64,000 nucleotides of DNA from Anopheles merus (lineage: Eukaryota; Arthropoda; Insecta; Diptera; Culicidae). Location: assembly GCF_017562075.2 (NCBI RefSeq), contig NC_054084.1:19280889-19344888 (forward strand), given 5' to 3'. The position numbers were made by a program, and so were the translations under genes. The notes below the pieces were generated by a model. It worked only from the letters and a program-made list of their open reading frames with translations, searched no databases and had not been told where the DNA came from. Positions 25,498 through 36,460 of the stretch are shown here, one piece after another. Every line of letters begins with the position of its first letter. Within the stretch, counting starts at the first letter, position 1.

Positions 25498-25727
25498 CAC
25501 AAGGTGGTGTTTACATGTATCCCAAGGTGCATTAAAGAGATCTGGTGATGGAATTCAGAATCAAAGTGTTAGTAGTCCAGTTGGTCTCATAGTATTTTTT
25601 TTTATAACCAATTTTGAACATCCATTTTTAACAGAACACTCTTAAAATCTTCATTCAGAAACAGAAGCGATAAAAATCAGTCTTCTGAATTCATACACCT
25701 TGGGATAAGCCCACCACCTGTATATTA
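25498..25727. mobile_element. Short MITE-like element with interrupted inverted repeats
   Basis: The left arm reads AGGTGGTG, a 9-base spacer, ATCCCAAGGTG, then GAATTCAGAA at 25550-25559. The reverse complement of the right end (25683-25727) reads AGGTGGTGGGCTTATCCCAAG, carries on as GTGTATGAATTCAGAAG, and so matches all three blocks in order. The size of about 230 bp, the lack of coding capacity and the AT-rich interior fit a MITE. A clear target-site duplication was not seen, so the exact ends are uncertain. Confidence 0.6.
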
Positions 25728-26090
25728 TACCGACTTCAATAGCTGCTCGAAAACTGCTATATATTGCAAACAGCTGACAGTTTGAAATTTCAGCCTACGA
25801 ATTTAAAACGGAAAGGGCCCCAATCATAAATTATTTCTGAAAAAAATTCTAAATCTTTCGAAATAGGTTTTTGTATATATTTCTATAAAAATAATGGCAT
25901 TTGTTGTAATTATGTTGCTTTAATTGAGTAATACATGAATTACTTTTAATAGTTGGAGCCTTATTTCATGAAATTCATAATGGCCTTTGGACTTGGCTAA
26001 TCTTATTCTTGGCTAATCTTACTAATCCCAAAAAAAGGAGTTACTTCTAGTGCTGATTTAGCTATAATGTCATTACAAACGATTACACAA

Positions 26091-28270
26091 TTCCCCCCTG
26101 CACACAGCAATACCACCGGGTCGGGCGTAAACATCATGTAGTTCCTTCCCTATTCCACTCCCCAAAAAAAAAAAACACAGCCTAAACCTAAACTAAACCA
26201 GGCCCCTGGCTTTTGACTGATTAGCAAAGATAACGAGCGCCGAAAGTCTGTGCGGCTCACTTTGCACCCCACGAGCACCGGGGCCTTCCATTTGCAGCGC
26301 AAAATTCCCTTATCCGCTCCCCGGTGGTGGTGTTGTTGATGGTGGTGGTGCGAGTAGGCCAAATTCCAAATTTGATACGCATTTGATACGCGCGCAGCAG
26401 GCGCCAGAGCGCGCCACGTACACCACCTTAACAAGCAGCCAAATTCGAATCGAATGAACGGGGGAGGGAGAGGAGTTGGTGGGACGAGGGCTGTGATAAC
26501 ACACACACACACGCGCTCAGCACACACAAATACACAGAGATGGGATATTGGGGTGGCACCATCACCACGCCACCGGCTTAAATGGTGGAGGGTTGCTTTT
26601 CGTTCGCGGTTGGTTGTCGTGTCATACCAACATCCTAAACCGTGAGTTAGTGTCGTGTCTGTACGGGCGAATAGACAGGCGTACAAGTTTCGGACATGTT
26701 CTGCGGATCCCAAAACATTCAAATCTGGCCATACTGTTACAAAAGAACAGAAATTGGAATGCTTTAACATATTCCAATTAATTCCAATAGGAAAATTTTC
26801 CAATATATACTTACTTTGATCACGACATTCAATAAAAAAAAACCCCAAATGCCTATCTCGCAATCGGTATGCTTTTGTGGCATGCTCCACCCATCTAAAC
26901 CGCTCCCAAACCGATCACCGAAAACCAAACAAGTTCACTTAATGGTTCCCTCGCGCACTCACCGGCCAAAAGGAAACAACTTTCCCAATTCCGCAACGGC
27001 GACTCTCAACCATAACCCGTCGATCGCGCCTTAGTAAAGCATTTTGATCGAGAAAGCAACAACTCTTCCAGGCCAAAACATTCGCAAACGATTTCATCAG
27101 ATTAGCCCCCCAAAAAAACAAAAAAAAAAGATTACCTTTAGCACAACAACAGCAACAGCATAAAGTCGACAAAATTCGGTCTGAGTTCATGCCCTTGCAA
27201 CTAAATCTGGGTGTGCAGGGGGGAGCGACGGCGTGCCTAGCAGGGGAGAAACTGTGAAGTGTTTCGCATAATCACCCACCACACCACCCCCCTGTGTAAG
27301 GGCCGAAGAAGTGGGAAACAATATGATCGGCTCTTCGCTGCCTAGTACTGTTAGCGCGATGGACGGACCACATCGACAATCTTCTTTCTAGTTTCTTCTA
27401 TTCACAAACATAAATACGCACACACCCACACACTCTAGCCTCTATATATTTTTTTTTCTAATGCACCAAACACGCCGATGACGCTTGGTAGTGGTGGTGA
27501 TGTTTGGAGGTTTGGTGGTGTTTACTTTCAAGGCTACGCTTAATTTTGTTTTTAGACTGACTATTAATTTGTTTATCAAGCAAACGGTGTAACCTTGGCG
27601 CCGTTCGTTGACATTTCGGGAACAAGGGGGCCGTTCGTCTCGACAAAAACAACAACAACAACCAGCAGCGGTACCACCACCACCACCACCACCACTACTA
27701 CTAACGTTAGCAACAGCAACAGTACCACTAATACTACTACTACTACTACTACTACAGTCGGCAAATCAGCGAGAGAGCGAGAGAAGCTCACAGACGAAGA
27801 AGGAAAAAACGACACACAAACAAAAACAAGAACAAATAAATAACACGCAGCCAGATCGCGTAAGCACCAACACACGCAACGGTACGCACGCACCGGCCGC
27901 CGCAGCAGCAGCAGCGGAACGAAAGGTGAATGTGCACCAGAGGGGACGAACGGAAGAGGGAGAATCTGTAATGCTCACACCATATACACACCACGCAAAG
28001 CGCGCAAAACCGGACCCCACGGTGCCCGGGTGAGCAACGCTGCGGGGAACTTTTGGGCAGGAAGCAAGGGGATGATGATGGTTTTGGGGCCAACGAGGGC
28101 GCGGGGGGGGGGGGGGGTGGAAGGTGTGGTAGGAATTTGCCAAATGTCGGAAGTGTGCAAAGTCCGGGTACGGATCACTATGGGATCGGATGCAAGCGGG
28201 CGTCGCGTGGACTTTTTTGGACTTTTTTTTTTTATCAGGAGTAACGGTCCAAAAAGGCCGTATTGCTTAA
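26091..28270. other. GC-moderate non-coding block with trinucleotide repeats
   Basis: It contains a CA tract (26499-26514), a compound CAA/ACC/ACT repeat at 27640-27760 and a 15-base G run (28103-28117). Open frames crossing the repeats encode Thr or His/Gln runs and lack any recognisable domain. Confidence 0.55.
27640..27760. repeat. Compound trinucleotide repeat (CAA, ACC, ACT)
   Basis: Successive short runs of CAA, ACC and ACT triplets interspersed with GCA and AAC. In one plus-strand frame they read almost entirely Thr/Ser/Asn. This could be unselected microsatellite or part of an untranslated exon. Confidence 0.7.
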
Positions 28271-31200
28271 GAACTTTTTTGGACTTCATCGGAAGAAATT
28301 TTTTAGAATGGTAAAATTCATTTATCCATTTATCTGTTGAACAATAATTTTACATTTTGTGTGAAAATTGAAATTTTTATAAGTGACGTATAGACCATGT
28401 CAACATTAGCGATATGAATAAACATTTTTGTTAATCTCAAAAACCCACCAAATCTGTTTTTTTTTTGTATCTGTAATCTCCATTACTGAAATCAAATCTT
28501 TAAGCGAAACTGTGAATTATACCAAACAACAGCAAATACTTTGTAATTAAGCTTACGGATGTGTCTGTACTTTTGAACTGTTTCATGATTTCATGTTCTA
28601 TGATTATGTATATCCCAAATTTTGATTTTAGAACAGTCAGCAACTCAGGCTAACAATCATCAGAATGAGGAGAGTTAAAGCTCCCAAACATTTCATTCGC
28701 GTACTCACAGGTATCTGTTCTTTTTTCTTTCTTTCTTTCTATCTGTGTGTAATGAGTTGACATTACCCAACTACACAATTGTTGAAATCTAATATGGCAA
28801 AACGCAAAACTGATAATTGGGTACGGAAAATACAACCCAAATTTCAATATTTCAACTGTCATACACTCACCAAAATGTCAAAAAATCAAGCCTTCTTGGT
28901 CTAAACTCCGATCAATGTTCTGTATTACTTTCCGTTCGACTTGCCGTTCGAGTCTCGTGATAAGTGTGATCTTGTATTTAAAGATTGAATTAAATTGTGA
29001 AAATTTGAACAAAAATTACGTTTTAATGTTGTTTTGATTCATGATTCTGATATCGATAACTATCGGAGATGGCTTAAAAATACGTTCACAAAACAAGAAC
29101 GAAAGTCGAAAATATGGAATTTGCAGATAAATAATTAAAAGAAATGATCTATTATTGTCATCTAATTTCATTGATTTATACCTTTTTGGTACATTGTGTC
29201 CTTCAAATTTGGTTGAATTGACGTATAAATTATTTTCGTTGATTGATTCTCAAAATCATTTCTTTATTTTTCATAGATACTGGAAACATAGGAAACTGAA
29301 ATATTTTACTTCCCAACTAGCAAACGATTTTTATCCATTTTCCGCAAGGGTTTTGATTTAGAGAACGAATGGCTTGGCTCTCACTCTGTAATCGAAATAA
29401 CACGTAGACGCTTGCAAAATAGACCTGATTTCCTTAGCAATATTGAACTCGACATCGAGACTTCTCAATTGCAAAAATAACATTAGCCTTATAATCACGA
29501 AAACGGCGGTCCCCGAAAACCCCGACATTTGTCCATTACCCGCACCATAGTCCAGAGCAAATTCACGCAGCGACCGAAAAACAAAACCACAAGAGAGCGC
29601 AAGAGAGAGAGAGAGAGCACATACACGATCGAGACCCGGCGCGCGCGTACGGCGGCCGATGAGAGAGTGAGGCGCGTTGATGATCGACATCGAAAACATA
29701 AAGGCATAAAAGGATCGCGCGACGGTAAAGTGATCTGACCCCTCTGGCCTGATCTTCCTCCCTACCTCTCCACTCCTGGAGCAGCAATGGAATAAAAAAG
29801 GTTCAAACACGGAAACGCGCAAAAATTCCCTCCACAACGCACGCAACTCGCCCGTCCTTTGCGCAATATTCTCGCAACGACCGTGCGCAAACATGTTTGT
29901 GTGTGCGCGTGTGTGCGTGTACTTCCCACAAACACTTTTACGCACGCAATAGAGCGTATTTGTGTGTGCGAGTGGTTGTGTTGTGAACCCGACGAGTGGA
30001 CACGACGCGACCCCACGCGATAAAAGAATCGACGATTTTTCGCGGATCTCGCTCTCGCAGGGCGATCGCCGTTGATGACTGTAATGATGCGGATGATGAT
30101 GATGATGTTGTGTTATGCTTTGGGTGTATGAGGTGTGCGTGGTGATCGCGAAAAATTCCTTCCCAACTGCCCACTGCCCAGGGGAGCAACAGAGAGAGAG
30201 AATGAGTGAGCGACGCGATGATGCTGCCGCTGCTACTGATGATGATGATTGTGGACGGTGGAATGCGCACCAGCAACAAACATAAAAATACCGGTCGGTG
30301 GTCCACGCAAACCGGTATCATTTCAGACTAAATAACAACACTGCCAACTGTACTGGCCGCACTGGGCGATGGTGGTGGCCCACAGCAACAGCACAACACG
30401 CACGAGCAACATGGTTCCGTAGTAGTAGTGGTGGTGGTGGTGGCGTGTGTGTGCTTGAGTTGAGATACATTCCCTTCTTACGTTGGTGTGCGCCGGGGCC
30501 GCGGCTGTTTCCTTCTGCTCCTCATTGGCCACTTCTTCTTACTCTTCTTACTTTTCTGTTTAACATACGCGCATTTCAATTCGGTTGTTTTTTCTATTCC
30601 TTCGCGGTGCGTTTTTTTTTTCTTCACAACGGCTTTATTTCTACCCTCCGCGGGGTGCGCGTTTTCGCTCTTATCGGTGATATTTCGCACAAACCAAGGG
30701 ACTGACCAGCGAAGCAAAGGCACAAACCGAAAGAGAGCGAAAAAAAGGCCCCAACTCCCGAACCTTCCAGCGACAGGGAGGGCGACAAGAAGAAAATCGA
30801 AAGTGGACCCCAGAGTGTGTGGCCAGGGGGGGGGTTTGTTTGTTCTGTTTGTTGTCGTCACAAGCGAACGTGCGAGAGTGTCGCACTTTATCGCCCCCGA
30901 GCACCGGATGATCATGGGGATGTGGGAAGGTGAATAGGTTGAGTGAGCAAAGAATGAATGACAATTCTGTGAAGAAAGGAAGGACGCACCACCGAAAAAT
31001 TCATTCATCACCCGGAAAAGGCCCGCCGGTGAAAAGTCAGCGAAGGCATTATCAGCTCTCATCGTTACGGGTGGTGCCTGGCATCAAGCGCACGTCACAC
31101 ACCGCGTGCCAGCAAACCAAAATGTCACTTTTTTCCTCTGTGTTTGTGCGTGTTTGCTTTGGAGGAGCGCAACACTAGCAACATAACAACAACAGCCAAT

Positions 31201-33340
31201 TTGGTGTGAGATTTGTGAATTGTGGATGTAGCTACAATAGACCGGTTTGCCCGGCAGTTGACAACACGCTGTACCGCATGCACAACGAAAATATATCTTT
31301 GCGCACTACTTCTGTGGGACGTTCTGTGACGTCACGAGTGTCGCCAGTTTCATCCCCATCTGGGCCTTTCAAACCTTCAAATCAAACAAACACTCCATAG
31401 GGTTGGGTTGAAAGGGAAGGGGCGACATAAACGTAAGCAAAGTAACGTGATGTCAAAGTCCCACTCCGATCGGCGGCGGTGGTGGCGGCAAACGGCGGCA
31501 GCTCTGATAGTGCACGCTTGCTGGACGAAAATAAATGGCGCCAACGGTCGGTGCACACGCAAATATCACACCCCCCCACAACACCTTCGCCCACCGCTTT
31601 TTTTGACAGCCTCACACGCCGGCGGCTCGCGACGGCTGAAACCGCGTCATCGTTTACAACGCTGTCAAAACACTTCGATCTTCCCGTTACTAGCTGGCGG
31701 CCCCGGGTATTATGTGCTGCGGCCAAGCAAAGGGCGCAACTGGATGCTGGAGTGCAAAACAATCGATGCTATTATTAGCCAGGGACGCTTTGTTTTGAAG
31801 AAGTCCAGGTGCTCACTGTTATCAAGTCATAACAATTAAATGTTTTTACATTTATTCTGTGAAAGCTGTCATTGCCCTCGATGAATGTTGTTTTGAATGT
31901 TGAAGAATCTGTTCTTGATGAACTGGAGATGCAAATTTATTTTACAGTTCTTTTTTTATTAAAACAGTATTTAAATAATTGAGGACAGGATTGAGGACAG
32001 GACATATGCATTCAAAAAAGTTAAAAAAATAGCTTGATGGCCGTTATTTTTAATTTCATTACTTTTTGTAAAAGTAGCATTTAAAAAAATCAGGAATAAA
32101 TTATATGCCATAGGTTTGTCCCAGAGATTCGCTATTCGTGCGGACCGAGAAAAATGCCAAACTAATTCTAAATTGGTGCAATGTTGCTTGAACTGAAAGG
32201 TGTTGGCTACTAAATTAAGCATTTGAAATAGTTCTGACAGAAGAAATCAATTTTATACTCAAAAATATTTTCGACCGAAATAAATTCGACCGAAACGGGA
32301 ATTTAGTTCTGCAGTTGACAACGTAAGTTTGTTTACACAGAACTGTCAGACATCCGTTTGGTTTTATTCTCTAGACAACAAGCTCAAAGTTCAACCTGTC
32401 AGTGAAACTGAAAAATATTCCTTCCAATATGACAATAACGTTCTGCCATATCGGATTGCACCATTTTGTATTCAAAGATGAGTTTTAGACTAGTTCTGTT
32501 TTCTGTTTTTTTGCTTTTTGAAGTGAGTTATGGTACTTAAATCATTCTAGCCTTAAATTTGATGAAATTTTATCAAACATTCTTTAACGTTTCTTGACAA
32601 AATATGCATGCTTTAGCCAATCGTTCATAACTACCTGATCTAACCTATTCGAGTCCCTGAGACGAATCCCTGCGATTGTTTACATATTTTCCAGGCAGAA
32701 ATAATATAGGCTGGGGAAATTCAGCAGCCAATGGTCAAACTCCTTTTAAAAAAGACGACTGGAACTCCTCAATACTGGTTTTTTATTTCAATTAATTTTA
32801 ATAAAATTAAAACATAAAATGTAGGATATCATCAATAATAAATCATTTGTTATAGTGTTGAAAATATTAGGCTAACCGTGCAGATTTTATAATTTATAAC
32901 TTGTTCAAAAAATGTATCAAAATCTGTCTGTTCGATCTGACCGCAGCCGATCATGTTGTAAGTAATAGTCGAAACTGAAAGAAATATTCCATTCAATGTT
33001 TGCTACTATTATCAAAACAGATGTTATTACGTTTTCCAATATTGTAGAAATTATAGCAAAAAAAATACATCTTTCGCCAATAAAGACAATAATTTGTCAC
33101 TCAAACTAAGCAAAATAATAACCTTTAGTCCAGTTTTGTCCAAACAACAGAATATTTAAACAGGAAATTTCTCCCAAAAAGGAACTGACGAGATATTCCG
33201 AAGCTTCCTGCACAAATAAAAATCGTTTGTTTGATTAACCCTATTAAAAAAGACCTTCAATTAATCAAATGCATGAACAAGTTATGTAAACCTCCCTCAA
33301 ATCCTCCCTAAAAGGGAACCAAATTATAAATCAATAACAA
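28271..33340. other. Two AT-rich islands around a GC-moderate block
   Basis: AT-rich islands lie at 28271-29480 and 31801-33340; the block between (29481-31800) is GC-moderate with GA-rich (29598-29620), GAT-rich (30087-30107) and CA-rich tracts. A TATA-like GGCATAAAAGG lies at 29702-29712 on the plus strand without other support. The 31.8-33.3 kb island holds a copy of the GTCAAACTCCTTT motif (32733-32747) also found flanking the (TA)n tract. Confidence 0.5.
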
Positions 33341-33581
33341 CTTCTGCTGATTCCTCCCCCCTCAGGGTATAAGAAGCCTCAGCCGGAGTTAAGTAATATG
33401 TTACTGCATTCCAATAGGACCCTCGCCGACGTCTAAATTCTGTTTCCCCGTCGTCGGATGGAGTTGGATGCTTTAACCTACGATCAGCTATTATCCCGTT
33501 GGGGGTGCTTAAAATTACGTCCATAAATCCCCAAACGGTGTTCGCGGACCGCAGCAATTCGGGACGAACTTCATTTAGAAA
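33324..33581 (-). other. Unassigned open segment, possibly a coding or retroelement fragment
   Basis: The minus-strand frame is open from just below a TAA at 33584-33582 to the TAA that ends the segment at 33324. The residue composition is balanced and protein-like (for example PELLRSANTVWGFMDVILST), without simple-repeat bias, but there is no ATG at its start and no family I recognise. On the plus strand the same DNA carries TATAAG at 33368-33373 followed by a moderately GC-rich stretch, so a solo LTR fragment is an alternative. It sits at a sharp border with AT-rich DNA at about 33340. Confidence 0.2.
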
Positions 33582-35979
33582 TTATATTATAAACTAGCAG
33601 CTGGCAGCAGCTGCCAGGACCCAGCGGAATTACACTAGCCCTACTACTCCCTGGGGCGGGGTTTGAAACTGCCGCCCCAAAACGATTATAAAAGTGCTGT
33701 GTTTCACCTTTTTACTTACATTATTTAAAACAAAGCTTGAGGAATATTCGCGTTGGCCCGCGATCGTTTTTTACACGCGTCTTTTACCGATTTCACCACA
33801 CGCAAAAAACCACTTCGAATCGAGTTGAACCGTGATTCAATCTTTTATTTCTTGTTTTTTTTTTCTCTTATATTCGCACACAAGCCCTTTCTTACGCGAT
33901 ACTGGGCCCGAGCATGTGTGATGGAGGTGTGTTTAGACGCAATTCACGCAATTTCACGCACAAAATGCACTCGTTTGCACACAACGGCTCACACACCATA
34001 TAACATTCCTCTGTGTGTGGTGAGATGATCACGCTTCCTTTGCAGGGGCCCCCTTCCAAAATTAAAGACCACAAACACACACTCACGCACAAACAGAACG
34101 CACGCACCGCAACAACACCAAAAGACCGGGCGCGCCGGCGGCCGCCAATAACAATCGGCCCTTTTATTATTGGTGACTTCTTGCACTCCCGGTGACCAGG
34201 TGGTGGTGGAGAAACTTCTTTTTTTCCTTTTCTCTTCTCTTCTGCCTGTATTTTCACCTCCCCTTCGTCACCGAGTTGGGACTAATTTTCATTCAATTTC
34301 TAATTTATTAGCTTACGGCACGCAATTCGTCCCCTTTGGCGGGGGGCAAACGACAAACAAACCTCATCGAACGAGGCACACACATTCATACACACGCACA
34401 CTCCAAAAAATGAACTTCCTTCCTTCACTGGTGGAGTGGATTGCTCTTGCACACCACACACGCAACCACACACACACACACACACACACTCGAGCAGCGC
34501 CTTTGCGCGTTTGCCGTCACATTCCGAAGGGCGAGAGACTGTTATCCCGTCGAGGATTTCGGTTCTCCCCTTCGCTTCATGGACACAAACACCCCCACCG
34601 GATTGGGACCAACGCGCACACGGGGAGACAAAAAAAACGGAAGCTTTTTTCGATCCTTTTTGGACACACACGCGCGCGGGTCGCTCACCGGGCCCGGAAA
34701 AATGAACGACGCCTTCTCGACGGAAGACGGAAAAGCTTTTGTGTGGTTCTTTGCGCGGTGTAGTAGTAGGGATGATTACTATTATTATTATTTATTTTAC
34801 GGCAACATTAACGCACATCCCAACGCAACACACAAACACACACCGGCGGGAGCGCCACAACACAACTTGCCACTTGGCTACTACACGAACGAAGGGGCCT
34901 GCTGAAGGAAAACAGGATCCTTCTTTGCCCTTTTTTAGGCGTAAAAATACTAATACACACACACACACACAAACACAAGCAGCGGGAAATATTACGCTTT
35001 AGGCGGGTTTTTCACTCTTCCGATGGAGGTTCGTCGTCTGCTGTTTTTTTTTCTCTCTTTCTTGGAAACTTTTTGGAACGATAACTTTTTTTTGGTTCCA
35101 CTATTTTTGTATTGATTTTCTTCTTTGATCCTTTTTCTCTTACAGTGGCACACTGCTGTGCTCACCTTTATTTTACCTTTGCGCGAGCTTTTATGCCACA
35201 GGCATTGAGAAAAGGAAAACTAACGCAAACGAGAAACTCGATCAAGCTGCAGTCAAGTGACAACGTTTTAATGCTCGATTTTTTTCGATTTTAAATCACT
35301 TTTATTTGTTTTTTCCTTTTTATTTTGCTATAAAATTTTTAAAGATAATAAAGAACATTAGACACTCAAAAAAGCACCACAAAACACAACCAATAAAATG
35401 CACTGATTAATCGAATCGAAAAACAACAACCCAAACCACACAGCAGCATTTTCCCCCAAGGAACGCTTTTTTAATGAGCACTCTTTTATCAGCCCCAAAG
35501 TGGCTTCATTTCACCATAAACCCGGTGCGCAAAACACTCTCACTGCGTGCGGCTAGGATGATCTTCGGCTCCGACCATTCGACTCGAGCCACGCGCGTAT
35601 CGGCCGGCCATCATCGCACAAACACGCTTATCGCCGCCTTCACGCTTCATTAGCATCCCGGAGCAGATGATGATCGGAGCCAATCTGCTGCCTGCTGCTC
35701 GTGCGATGTTTGCACTTTGGGTCATTTTGGCACAACAAACATCATCAGAGCACAGTGAAATGCCGTTCATTCATTCATTGATTTGTGTTTTTGTTTTACT
35801 TTCTTCCCTTTTAGAAGCTATTTTTCGATTCTGCTACAATTTCTTCGATTCGTTGGATTCTTACCACAAAAAAACTTGAGGGTGCACTTCACTAACGGAG
35901 CTCTTCGTCAATTTATTTTCAGTGAGTATTTGATTTGATTTTTTTCAAAACTGTGACTCACTACACAAAACGATCGCGT
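33582..35979. other. GC-moderate non-coding block with CA microsatellites
   Basis: It holds (CA)n at 34466-34489, a CA tract at 34954-34972 and many T-runs. No exon is supported. Confidence 0.55.
34466..34489. repeat. (CA)n microsatellite
   Basis: About twelve CA dinucleotides in non-coding sequence. Confidence 0.9.
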
Positions 35980-36460
35980 ATATCGCACCGAGAGCAAACG
36001 CTTTCAACACACGCCGTTCCGTACAGTTCGAAGGGCAGCGAGGTGCTGTACAACCTTAAAACTCGAACACGCGCGCTACGCGGACAGACACACACCCGTC
36101 CTGCTTGAAAGTTGTAATTTTTTTAACCATCACTTTCCGGCTGCCGGCCCGTCGAAGCGGCCAGCGCGCGCCAGAACGAAGATCGTTCGGCTTGCACTCG
36201 AATTCACGAAGTCAGGCCGACAGAGAGAGTGAGCGAGCATCTCGCGAGAGCGGGAAAGAGAGCGGTTTATGGCGTTTGCAGGTATTTGCGTGCGCTGTCT
36301 CGCTTTCGCTCGGCGTTCGGAGTCACTCACGCTCTCTCGGTACTGCTTGGGTGAGCGTGCCGCCGGGTGCGCATTGTGCTCTGAGTGACGGCGGCCCTGT
36401 GTTTTCGCCCCAAAACAGGCGAAACCACACAACGGCGTGAGTGCCGGGCGGGCGAAAATG
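35980..36460. promoter_or_regulatory. Candidate promoter/regulatory island (GAGA and CGCG elements)
   Basis: A GC-rich stretch bounded by AT-rich DNA on the right. It carries clustered GAGAG/CTCTC motifs (36220-36263, 36328-36338) of the type bound by GAGA factor, and the palindrome TCTCGCGAGA at 36240-36249, a core-promoter element known from several animal genomes. No convincing TATA box, initiator or exon was identified and the direction is unknown. It could be the promoter or first-exon region of chico, or of a divergent neighbour. Confidence 0.3.

Larger units (their letters stand above)
24831..26090. other. AT-rich island containing a short inverted-repeat element and palindromes
   Basis: The island contains the element at 25498-25727, a palindrome at 25471-25488, a half-palindrome at 25742-25750 and a small hairpin ATTCTAGC...GCTAGAAT at 25445-25466. 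No coding signal. Confidence 0.55.

Noticed and set aside
26150..26890. 246-codon minus-strand open frame
   Set aside because: Contains His/Gln runs from the GGT/GTT repeat and Val/Cys runs from CA repeats; no domain.
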